Source: QYOJ01 sp964642545
GTDB taxonomy: Bacteria; Bacteroidota; Bacteroidia; Bacteroidales; FEN-979
Reading direction: 5' to 3'
NCBI GenBank assembly: GCA_964642545.1
Contig: CAZXQU010000001.1
Span: forward strand, 1-64,000
DNA length: 64,000 bases
In this document: in pieces, positions 24,234 to 32,303 of the stretch
How the letters are laid out: every line of letters begins with the position of its first letter
How positions within the stretch are numbered: the stretch's first letter is position 1
Program-made: the position numbers and the translations under genes
Notes under the pieces: model-generated
Seen by the model: only the letters and a program-made list of their open reading frames with translations
Database searches by the model: none
What the model was told of the DNA's origin: nothing

Positions 24234-26057
24234 CTTAAGCGTTTCCCGTGTCTCCCCGCATTTCAGCATAGCTTCTCCGAAGTATGGATTCCTGATTTCG
24301 TCTGACTTGCTGAACCAATATGCTCCTTTATTGTCAAATGCCATGGGACAATATTGATAGAAAGTCGTTTCACCCGCCAACCCATATGTTTTGATGACTT
24401 TGTATAGTGAAAGGTTGAATCCTGAAAAGGCTTTCCGCTGGGTTTCAAGGTCAGTACTGCCTATCATCTTTTCAAGTGACTTTTCAAGGGTGGATGCTTG
24501 ACTCATCCATATTTCGTGTGCTTTCCCCTTCAACAGTTTCATATCTACTTTACCGAGTGTGGTCTTGACGACACCAGCAGATTTTTGAACGGCGGCCACA
24601 TCCGAATCCACAAAAGCATTCTTCATTGCCAGATAGGTATCGTATACTTCACTTACCTGCGCAACAAATTTCGAAGGAACTTCTCCTTTCAACGACTCAC
24701 GCTTTTCTATCTGGATCTTGCCATGATCATGACCAGCAGATGAGGTTCCACCAACCGGATTCATCATACTGGGTTTGCCTTCAAGTTGGGCTGCTGCATC
24801 CACGCTGAAGGTTCCTTCCGTAACAATCTCCTCCCCTTCAGTCAGTCCGTCGACCACCACATAACTGTTTCCAAGCCGTGGACCCAATGTGATCTCCCGC
24901 ATCTTAAACGTAGGTTCCTTCTCATCAGCCAGCCTGACATAAACAACTGACCGTTTCCCTGTCCACATAACGGCTGACCTGGGAATAACCAGGTTGTTTT
25001 TAAATTGATCGGTGTGTGCCTGAATCACTCCTGTTACAAACATTTCGGGTTTCAGTTGCCCGTTTGCATTAGGGAGCTCCACCCGCACTTTTGCTACCCT
25101 TGTCATAGGATCCACAAATGGATCTACAAATTTCACATTTGCCTGAAACGTCTTCCCCGGCATTGCCTGAAGGGTAAAAGTAATTTTGTCGCCCGTGCGG
25201 ATAAACGGCAGATCCTGCTCATAGGCATCAAAAAGCACCCAGAGTTTCGACAGGTCGGCAATATCAAACAGGGTTGTTCCGCGACTCACATAATCCCCCA
25301 CGTTAACCCTGAGCGCCATCACAATACCAGAGGTGTTGGCCAGAACGGGGACTTCGGTAGTGACCTCTCCCGATTGCTCGATAGCCGCAATCTGATCCGG
25401 TGCCATCTTCCATTGCCTGAGGCGTTCCCGGGCGGCTTCCAGAATGGCTGGCTGCAAGTCTTTCATCTTCATCGCTTCCAGCAAATCCTGCTGTGCTTTG
25501 ATCAGTTCCGGCGAATAAATCTTAGCAAGGATCTGACCCTTTTTAACCGTCTCTCCGGTAAAATTCACCTCGAGCTCTTCGATCCGACCGGGGATATGGG
25601 CAGGTTGACTCTGTAATAACCGTTCATCGGGCTGTACTATACCAAAGAGACGAATCTCCCTCTTTGATTGATTTGTTGATACCACCGAAGTCTGAACATT
25701 GGCCAACGCAATTGCCTCTGGCGAGAGCTGGATTGCTGTGGGATCCTGGGTCACACCGCCCTGTATCAGAGGGATCAGATCCATGGCGCAAATCGGACAT
25801 TTCCCCGGTTCATGCATGCGGATCTGGGGATGCATGCTGCAGGTCCAGATCTCTTCCTGTGCCGAAACTCCTTGGTGTTCATGGTTATCAATTTGCTCTT
25901 GATTCTTGTTCGGACCGCTACCTGAGGAATGGAAAAATAACCATCCGGCAAAAAGGCCTATCCCAAGTAAACTAATTGTTTTTATATACCTGTAAATCCT
26001 GGCCCTGTTCTTTTGTATTCCCTTGATATACTTTTTGAATTTCTCTATCCGTTTCAT
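24231..26057 (-). CDS. CusB-type RND efflux adaptor with heavy-metal-binding domain
   Basis: A 608-residue periplasmic membrane-fusion protein. The order is: an N-terminal membrane anchor (about 25-42), a metal-binding module EEIWTCSMHPQIRMHEPG with KCPICAMDL (about 75-100), and an HlyD/CusB core (about 110-430). The core has paired lipoyl-like halves (IPGRIEELEVNF, GQILAKIYSPEL, ISKL-type barrel). A C-terminal DUF3347 domain (about 470-590) ends near CPMAFDNKGAYWFS. It links the inner-membrane pump to the TolC-like channel and may load metal. It lies 11 bases after the channel gene, so the two are in one operon. Confidence 0.95.
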   Translation of the reverse strand: MKRIEKFKKYIKGIQKNRARIYRYIKTISLLGIGLFAGWLFFHSSGSGPNKNQEQIDNHEHQGVSAQEEIWTCSMHPQIRMHEPGKCPICAMDLIPLIQGGVTQDPTAIQLSPEAIALANVQTSVVSTNQSKREIRLFGIVQPDERLLQSQPAHIPGRIEELEVNFTGETVKKGQILAKIYSPELIKAQQDLLEAMKMKDLQPAILEAARERLRQWKMAPDQIAAIEQSGEVTTEVPVLANTSGIVMALRVNVGDYVSRGTTLFDIADLSKLWVLFDAYEQDLPFIRTGDKITFTLQAMPGKTFQANVKFVDPFVDPMTRVAKVRVELPNANGQLKPEMFVTGVIQAHTDQFKNNLVIPRSAVMWTGKRSVVYVRLADEKEPTFKMREITLGPRLGNSYVVVDGLTEGEEIVTEGTFSVDAAAQLEGKPSMMNPVGGTSSAGHDHGKIQIEKRESLKGEVPSKFVAQVSEVYDTYLAMKNAFVDSDVAAVQKSAGVVKTTLGKVDMKLLKGKAHEIWMSQASTLEKSLEKMIGSTDLETQRKAFSGFNLSLYKVIKTYGLAGETTFYQYCPMAFDNKGAYWFSKSDEIRNPYFGEAMLKCGETRETLK

Positions 26058-26068
26058 TGTTTTCTCCT

Positions 26069-27640
26069 TTATTCAGTTTGAGCACCACCAGCCTTCGCCA
26101 TCAGGCGGTCAAGAGTGGCCAGTGCAATATTATTTTCCACCATGGCTGAAATTTTAAGCAGTTCATAGTCGAGTAACTGTTGCTCGATTTTCAGCAGTTC
26201 ATCCAGTCCGGTTCCCGACACACTGAATTCCACGATCATCAGATTCAGGGTTTTTTGTGCCAGGTCCGATTGCCGGGTATAGAGCTGGATTCTTCTTGTA
26301 GCATCGTTCTGCCTTTTTAGTACATTCTGATAATTTACAGAGAGGGAATTCTTCATGGCAGAGATTTGATTCACGGTAGCCATACTCAAGAATTCCGCCT
26401 CTTTTCTCTGGGCAGAGTATTTACCCCGGTAGATGGGAAGTGTAATTTTTCCCATTGGCATAAACATGTCCTTCCCGTTCATCATCGACGTATTTCCGTC
26501 TCTGGGGTTGATCAACATATAGTCGATCCCCAGTCCGAACATCGGATAGCTCATCCGTTTCGACATTCGGATGCGCTCGTCAAAGGCTGCCTTCTCAGCA
26601 GCAAGCATACTCAGCATCGTATTGTTCGACCAGATGCTGTCCCGCGTAGCCAAGAAAGATCCGATTGGAAACTCCTGCCCGAGGGTATCCGGAAGAAATA
26701 CAGGCATATCGGATCGCCGGTTCAGGAGGCTGTTCATTGTTATGGTCAAAACGGTTTGTTGTGTTCTCCAGTCGGCCAGGCGATTTTCAAGGTCCCCCAT
26801 TTCAATCTGGATCCGGTACAGACTGATCAGGTCGGAAGAGCTGCCCATCTGACCCATCCCGCCACCAGTCATATTACCTGACGTTTGGCCCATATTCGAT
26901 CCTGTTGATCCGCTGGCCTGACTACCTGAGGCGTTGCCAGACATACCACCAGACATACCACCTGCCATTCCTCCTGTTGTATTTCCTGAAGCCGTTCCCG
27001 ACGATCCTTGTGAATTGCGCTGCAACGCTTGTTGATTGGAGCCAGATTCAGAGGTGCCGGGTGTCGATGTTGAGAAACGTGTAAGAGCAATCCGTTCAAT
27101 GGCCTTCAGGAGCTCGAGGTTTTTTTGTGTTACACTGATCTGTGACCGATTCAGGTAGAGTTCGAGCCAGGCTTTCCGTACATTGAAGAACACCTCCTGC
27201 TTTACATCCCTGAATGATTCAAATTTTGCTTTCGCCATCAGGGACGCTTCATCCCGGGCCGAACGAAGTGATCCAAACCAAGGGAACATCTGCATCAGCT
27301 GAAAATCAGCCACCTGATTCCCTCCCAGCAGTTCCATAGGCTTGATGAAGACTCCAAAGCTAAATTCAGGATCAGGCAGCCCACCCGCCTGAGGAGCTTT
27401 TTCCATTGCCGCGAGGTACTCGTTGAACTTCGCCTTTACTGAGGGATTGTTCTTTGCCGCAAGTTCAAGGTAAGCTGCCAGGGAGTCGTGCATAATAGTC
27501 TGACCCCTGATAACACCTGAAACCAACAGGACAATTACCACTAGATAAACCCTCAAAAGGAATATCTGAGGAATACTCCAGGGAATCATCCGGTGAATCA
27601 CCCTTCGCATGTGAGATCGTATTCTATTTAATATTTTCAT
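26069..27640 (-). CDS. TolC-family outer-membrane efflux channel with Met/Gly-rich insert
   Basis: A 523-residue outer-membrane factor, the exit duct of the metal pump. A signal sequence (about 20-46, ends VIRGQ) is followed by the OEP-type helices (LEKAPQAGGLPDPEFSFG, about 85; second repeat about 320-510). Between the halves, about residues 192-270, lies a low-complexity run rich in Gly, Ser, Asn and Met (GGMAGGMSGGMSG, GGGMGQMGS) that ordinary TolC proteins lack. The Met residues could bind soft metals such as Cu or Ag; this is inference. The gene sits between the pump and the adaptor. Confidence 0.92.
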   Translation of the reverse strand: MKILNRIRSHMRRVIHRMIPWSIPQIFLLRVYLVVIVLLVSGVIRGQTIMHDSLAAYLELAAKNNPSVKAKFNEYLAAMEKAPQAGGLPDPEFSFGVFIKPMELLGGNQVADFQLMQMFPWFGSLRSARDEASLMAKAKFESFRDVKQEVFFNVRKAWLELYLNRSQISVTQKNLELLKAIERIALTRFSTSTPGTSESGSNQQALQRNSQGSSGTASGNTTGGMAGGMSGGMSGNASGSQASGSTGSNMGQTSGNMTGGGMGQMGSSSDLISLYRIQIEMGDLENRLADWRTQQTVLTITMNSLLNRRSDMPVFLPDTLGQEFPIGSFLATRDSIWSNNTMLSMLAAEKAAFDERIRMSKRMSYPMFGLGIDYMLINPRDGNTSMMNGKDMFMPMGKITLPIYRGKYSAQRKEAEFLSMATVNQISAMKNSLSVNYQNVLKRQNDATRRIQLYTRQSDLAQKTLNLMIVEFSVSGTGLDELLKIEQQLLDYELLKISAMVENNIALATLDRLMAKAGGAQTE

Positions 27641-27650
27641 TTCGCACTAA

Positions 27651-27746
27651 TTCTTTCTAATTTCCAATTTCTTACTTCACACATCTTACATCTTACATCT
27701 TACATCTTACGTCTTACGTCTTACGTCCCTCGTCCTTCGTCTCACG
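27651..27746 (-). repeat. cttacgt/cttacat heptamer arrays inside and after the CusA-like gene
   Basis: Heptamers cttacat (at least three copies) and cttacgt (three copies), then cctcgtcctt and cgtctcac words. The pump's stop codon (27707-27709) falls in the middle, so the array also encodes the pump's last twelve residues. Confidence 0.85.
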
Positions 27747-30700
27747 GCATTTTCGCGCCAAATCGCCTGCAGCACAGGTACCACAAACATCGTCATCATC
27801 TGAATGATCATGCCTCCAAACGTCGGGATGGCCATCGGCACCATGATATCCGCCCCTTTTCCTGTGGAAGTTAGTACGGGAAGCAGGGCAATGATCGCCA
27901 CCGCGGCTGTCATCATTGCCGGGCGAACACGCTTCTTTCCTGCCTCCACAACGGCTTCCTGAACCTCAAACACCGTAGACGGGTTCTTTCTTTCAAACAC
28001 CTGGTGGATATAGGTTCCCATAATCACACCGTCGTTGGTAGCAATCCCGAAAAGGGCAATAAATCCAACCCACACAGCAACACTGAGGTTGATCGTATGC
28101 ATCTGAAAGAGATCACGCATATTCATATCTGCTAAGGAGAAGTCCATAAACCACCCCTCTCCATAAAGCCACAGCATGATAAAGCCACCGGCAAATGCGA
28201 CAAATACGCCGGAGAAGTGAATGAGTGACGCGGTAATGGTGCGGAATTGGAAATAGAGTAGCAAAAAGATGAGGATCAGGCTGATCGGGACAAGGATTAG
28301 CAGTTGCTTTGTGGCCCTCACCTGCTGCTCGTAATTACCGGCGAATTTATACGTCACATTTTTCGGCAGCTGGAGCTCTCCGTCTTCTATCTTCTGCTTG
28401 AGTATCTTATCGGCTTCCTCCACTACATTTACTTCAGCGATGCCCGAGTGCTTGTCGAAAATGACGTACCCGACGAGAAAGGTATTCTCACTGCGGATCA
28501 TTTGGGCTCCCTTCACATAATCGATGCTGGCTACCTCATTCAACGGGATCTGAGCCCCTGTCATGGTTGGCACCAGGATCCGGCCAAGGTCTTCGGGGTT
28601 GTCACGCAACTCCCTGGCATACCGCACCCGGATAGGAAATCGTTCCCTTCCCTCTACGGATGTACTCAAGGTCATACCTCCCACAGCCACCTCCAAAATT
28701 TCCTGGACGTCACTTACAGTCAACCCATATCTGGCCATCGCCTCCCTGTCGAGGTTGATTTCCAGGTAAGGGGCACCCACTGCTCTGTCATAGAATACCG
28801 AAGCGGCCTTTACGGAGGGAACATCTTTCATGGCTTGTTCAAACGCCATTCCTGCCTCCTCAATCGACTCCAAGTCGGGTCCATATACTTTGATACCCAT
28901 TGGAGCCCGCATACCCGTTGAAAGCATCACCAGACGCGTCTCAATCGGTTGCAACTTGGGGGCAGAAGTCAGTCCGGGCAGATTGGTGACTTTGACAATC
29001 TCTTTCCAGATGTCGTCAGGACTTTTCAAAAACGATCTCCACTGCCTGAAATACTCTCCTCCATCTTCGGGGATCAGGGAATCTGCCGGGATGATCCGGA
29101 AGCCATCCCGGTCGGGGTGATAGGTTGTTTCATCAATCAGCACAAAGTTGTCCTCTTTGTCAACCTTGAACCGCATCCGGTGTCCGTTTTCATCCAGGAT
29201 AAACTCTGGGCGGTAATTGATCGTGTTCTCAAACATCTGTACGGGTGCGGGATCCAATGCCGAGTTGACCCGTCCCCATTTGCCAACCGCCATCTCCACT
29301 TCGGGAATGGAGATCAGTCCTCTGTCCAGTTTTTCAATGTAATCGAGGTTCTTCTCAATACTGGTATGTGGCATACTGGTCGGCATCAGCAGGAAAGAAC
29401 CTTCGTCCAGGGCAGGCATGAACTCTTTTCCGATGCCCGGGAAGTTCTTATCCGCACCTCTCCAGAAGGCTGTTTCCCTGACATCGAGGTGTATCGCCTG
29501 GAGACCGGTCGCAGCCCACCCGAATATCTTGTCAAATCCCAGCCAGATCACTGCCCCGAAAAGGATGGTTATCACAGGAAGAGATAAAAACTTCCATTTA
29601 TGTTTCAGGCACCACCGAAGCATCGGTTCATAATAGTGGACAACGATAGAAAGTGCCCCCAGAATAAGGGCAATGATGCCAAACACGAAAAGGAAATTAA
29701 CGATCGATCTGTTGTGTGCTCCCAGAGGCAGCCATTCGGCGGCCAGGTAATACATGGCAAACAGCAAAATGATTGCAATGTTGATCAGGGTATGGAGGTG
29801 GGTGTACCTTTTTTCCCATTGAGGCTTTAGCAGGTTGTTGATGCCGATAGCCGAAAGCGCGAGCGCAGGCCAGTCTCCCCAGATAGCGACCAATAGAATG
29901 CCGGCAAGGATCAAAAGTCCATTCCACCACAATCGAATCCGTTTCTTATCAAACCGGAGGGAGAAAAGGAAGTAAGCCAATGTTGGCAGTACCACAATTC
30001 CCAAAATAAATGAGGCGGTTAGGGCAAATGTTTTGGTGAAAGCCAGTGGCCGGAACAACTTCCCTTCGGAAGCCATCATGAAAAAGACCGGCAAGAAGCT
30101 GACAATGGTTGTTGAAAGCGCAACGGTTACGGCAGGTGAGACCTCCATCGTGGCTTCCTGAATCAGCTTCAGCAGTTTTGGCCCCCGGGCCCCCTCATTT
30201 TCAGGCATCTCGATGTGTCGGACAATATTCTCCACATAGATGATCCCCACGTCGACCATCACCCCGATGGCAATGGCAATCCCCGACAATGCCACAATGT
30301 TGGCTTCCACTCCCAGGTAGCGCATGATGATAAACGTCATCAAAACGGCCACAGGAAGCAACCCCGAGATGATGATGGATGCCCGCATGTTCAACAGCAA
30401 AACGATGATGACGATGATACTGATCAGGATTTCGTGCGACAGCGCCGATTCCAGGGTGCCTATCGTCTCCCGGATGAGACCGGTGCGGTCGTAGAACGGA
30501 ATAATTGTGACCTTGGAGATCGTGCCGTCGGGCAAAACCTTCTGTGGCAACCCCTGCTCAATTTCCTTTATTTTATCCTTGACATTATTGATCACCTCCA
30601 TCGGATTAGATCCATAGCGGGCAACTACGACAGCTCCCACCGCTTCGGATCCCTCCTTGTCGAGTCCTCCCCTGCGTGGTGCAGGTCCAAAAGAGACATG

Positions 30701-31543
30701 TGCCACATCTTTGATCCGTACCGGCACGTTATTCCGGACAGTAATTACGGAGTTTTCCAGGTCACTCAAACTCTTGATATAACCCAATCCCCTGATCAGG
30801 TACTCTACCTGGTTCATCTCGATCGTCTCTGCACCGATATCGAGGTTGCTCTTCTTGACCGCAGACATCACATCCATCAACGAGACCCCGTATGCTTTGA
30901 GTGCATCGGGGTTGACATCAACCTGGTACTCCTTGATGAAGCCTCCCACTGAAGCCACCTCCGAAACCCCCCTGGCGGTTGCAAGGCTGTATTTCACATA
31001 AAAATCCTGAAGGGTGCGGAGTTCTTGCGGACTCCAGCCTCCGGTGGGTTTGCCGGTCTTTGGATCCCGTCCCTCCAGTGTGTACCAGTAAATCTGTCCA
31101 AGGGCTGTGGCATCAGGGCCCAGGGTTGGCTGTACACCCTGAGGCAACGTCCCTGTAGGCAACGAGTTTAGTTTCTCCAGGATCCGGGATCGACTCCAGT
31201 AAAAGTCAACGTTGTCATTAAATATGATGTAAATGAAAGACATCCCGAACATAGATGTGCTTCGAATGGTGTTTACACCGGGGATTCCAAGCAATGCTGA
31301 GGAGAGCGGATAGGTGATCTGATCCTCAATATCTTTGGGAGACCGTCCCATCCATTCGGTGGCAACAATCTGCTGATTCTCGCCAATGTCGGGGATGGCA
31401 TCAACCGGAACCGGATCTCGTGGAAGAAAATCGATGGGCCAGTTAAACGGAGCGGTAACCAATCCCCATCCGATGAAGGTCAGCAGCAGAAGCATAGAGA
31501 CCAACCGGTTTTTCAGGAAATATCCAATGATTTTGTTGAGCAT
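27707..31543 (-). CDS. CusA/CzcA-type heavy-metal efflux RND pump
   Basis: A 1278-residue inner-membrane proton-driven pump, about 200 residues longer than CusA. Family signatures are the N-terminal YFLKNRLVSMLLLL, PVDAIPDIGENQQIV, ITYPLSSALLGIPGV, LRTLQDFYVKYSLA and the TM4 charged stretch GIAIGVMVDVGIIYVENI. The later RPAMMTAAVAIIALLP is also present. The excess is an insert at about 536-676 with four extra hydrophobic segments. The last twelve residues (VRRRTRDVRRKT) come from a short tandem array. Substrate is probably Cu, Ag, Zn, Co or Cd; the HMA and metal-binding neighbours favour copper. It starts the core operon, followed by channel, adaptor and HMA protein. Confidence 0.95.
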   Translation of the reverse strand: MLNKIIGYFLKNRLVSMLLLLTFIGWGLVTAPFNWPIDFLPRDPVPVDAIPDIGENQQIVATEWMGRSPKDIEDQITYPLSSALLGIPGVNTIRSTSMFGMSFIYIIFNDNVDFYWSRSRILEKLNSLPTGTLPQGVQPTLGPDATALGQIYWYTLEGRDPKTGKPTGGWSPQELRTLQDFYVKYSLATARGVSEVASVGGFIKEYQVDVNPDALKAYGVSLMDVMSAVKKSNLDIGAETIEMNQVEYLIRGLGYIKSLSDLENSVITVRNNVPVRIKDVAHVSFGPAPRRGGLDKEGSEAVGAVVVARYGSNPMEVINNVKDKIKEIEQGLPQKVLPDGTISKVTIIPFYDRTGLIRETIGTLESALSHEILISIIVIIVLLLNMRASIIISGLLPVAVLMTFIIMRYLGVEANIVALSGIAIAIGVMVDVGIIYVENIVRHIEMPENEGARGPKLLKLIQEATMEVSPAVTVALSTTIVSFLPVFFMMASEGKLFRPLAFTKTFALTASFILGIVVLPTLAYFLFSLRFDKKRIRLWWNGLLILAGILLVAIWGDWPALALSAIGINNLLKPQWEKRYTHLHTLINIAIILLFAMYYLAAEWLPLGAHNRSIVNFLFVFGIIALILGALSIVVHYYEPMLRWCLKHKWKFLSLPVITILFGAVIWLGFDKIFGWAATGLQAIHLDVRETAFWRGADKNFPGIGKEFMPALDEGSFLLMPTSMPHTSIEKNLDYIEKLDRGLISIPEVEMAVGKWGRVNSALDPAPVQMFENTINYRPEFILDENGHRMRFKVDKEDNFVLIDETTYHPDRDGFRIIPADSLIPEDGGEYFRQWRSFLKSPDDIWKEIVKVTNLPGLTSAPKLQPIETRLVMLSTGMRAPMGIKVYGPDLESIEEAGMAFEQAMKDVPSVKAASVFYDRAVGAPYLEINLDREAMARYGLTVSDVQEILEVAVGGMTLSTSVEGRERFPIRVRYARELRDNPEDLGRILVPTMTGAQIPLNEVASIDYVKGAQMIRSENTFLVGYVIFDKHSGIAEVNVVEEADKILKQKIEDGELQLPKNVTYKFAGNYEQQVRATKQLLILVPISLILIFLLLYFQFRTITASLIHFSGVFVAFAGGFIMLWLYGEGWFMDFSLADMNMRDLFQMHTINLSVAVWVGFIALFGIATNDGVIMGTYIHQVFERKNPSTVFEVQEAVVEAGKKRVRPAMMTAAVAIIALLPVLTSTGKGADIMVPMAIPTFGGMIIQMMTMFVVPVLQAIWRENAVRRRTRDVRRKT

Positions 31544-31590
31544 TGTGTAATTAGATTTTCAGAAAACAATCAATGATATCGTAAATCTTT

Positions 31591-31680
31591 CTTCTTCGTG
31601 TCCTTCGTGCTAACCTTCGTGCTCTTCGTGGTAATAAGACTTAACCGCAAAGGCGCAAATGGCGCGATGGGCGCAAAGGG
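31591..31680 (+). repeat. cttcgtg and gcgcaaa word arrays
   Basis: Four copies of cttcgtg (31591-31630) are followed by ccgcaaa, ggcgcaaat, ggcgcgat and gggcgcaaa words (31646-31680). They fill most of the 162-base gap between the pump and the HYC_CC_PP gene. No promoter is recognisable in the gap. Confidence 0.7.
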
Positions 31681-31705
31681 GTCACACCGAACAATTCAAT
31701 GTGAC

Positions 31706-32185
31706 TTAAGAAAGATCTTCCGGGGAGGGAATTTTGATGGAATGAAGGAGGATGACCAGGGATCCACCCGCTCGGGGAGGAATCAGGAAGTTACAGATAT
31801 ACGGTTGCTCATCACAGGCTTTCTCAGAAACCAATCTGGTATCAGGCATCCGGAAATCAGGCATCTCGAAGGATATTGCAGAAACAGCCAGCTCCTGTAC
31901 CGGCATCATGAAGATAATTGGTGCCTTGAGATAGGTAACTTCGTTTTTGCATCTGTCGTGGTGTTCTGAATCACATGCATCATGGTTTTCATCGGTACAG
32001 CAGGATGGTTCCGGAGGGGTATCCATAATACTGCAGCAGGAATGCCCGGGTTCAACGGCTGTTGAAGTGTGTGAAATGGGAACCGGACATCCGCAGATAT
32101 GATGATAAATTGCGACACCTGTCGTGCTGAAAAACACTAAGGTTGCTATCATCAAAATATTGAATTGCCTGAGCCGGGACTTCAT
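31706..32185 (-). CDS. HYC_CC_PP-like Cys/His-rich protein of the metal-efflux cluster
   Basis: A 159-residue protein. It has an N-terminal membrane or signal segment (about 8-30) followed by HHICGCPVP, SCCSI, SCCTDENHDAC and HHDRC. That is a dense set of Cys and His in the order seen in the Bacteroidota HYC_CC_PP family, with the PP in the C-terminal half (LIPPRAGG). It probably binds metal outside the inner membrane, as sensor, chaperone or sink for the pump. The start at ATG 32185 (MKSRLRQ) is chosen over 32200. It is the first gene of the cluster, 162 bases upstream of the pump. Confidence 0.75.
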   Translation of the reverse strand: MKSRLRQFNILMIATLVFFSTTGVAIYHHICGCPVPISHTSTAVEPGHSCCSIMDTPPEPSCCTDENHDACDSEHHDRCKNEVTYLKAPIIFMMPVQELAVSAISFEMPDFRMPDTRLVSEKACDEQPYICNFLIPPRAGGSLVILLHSIKIPSPEDLS

Positions 32186-32270
32186 GTGATAGATATACAT
32201 GTATTAGACTATAAATATATGAAAAACTTGCGATATGATTAATTATTTTGAATGAGACAGGGAAGGTGCT

Positions 32271-32303
32271 CTTATTTCACCATTTCACTATTTCACTATT
32301 TTA
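32271..32303 (-). repeat. aatagtga octamer array at a stop codon
   Basis: On the minus strand, the KamA-like gene's TAA opens into aatagtga, aatagtga, aatggtga and aataag, period 8. Confidence 0.7.

Noticed and set aside
25005..25616. 203-codon plus-strand open frame
   Set aside because: It is antisense to the CusB-like adaptor, whose motifs are clear on the minus strand. It has no recognisable features.
27651..27746. CRISPR-like array
   Set aside because: The units are 7 bases long with no spacers, so it is a simple tandem array.
30215..30952. 245-codon plus-strand open frame rich in His and Asp
   Set aside because: It lies antisense within the CusA-type pump. The His/Asp richness is what the reverse of hydrophobic pump codons gives.
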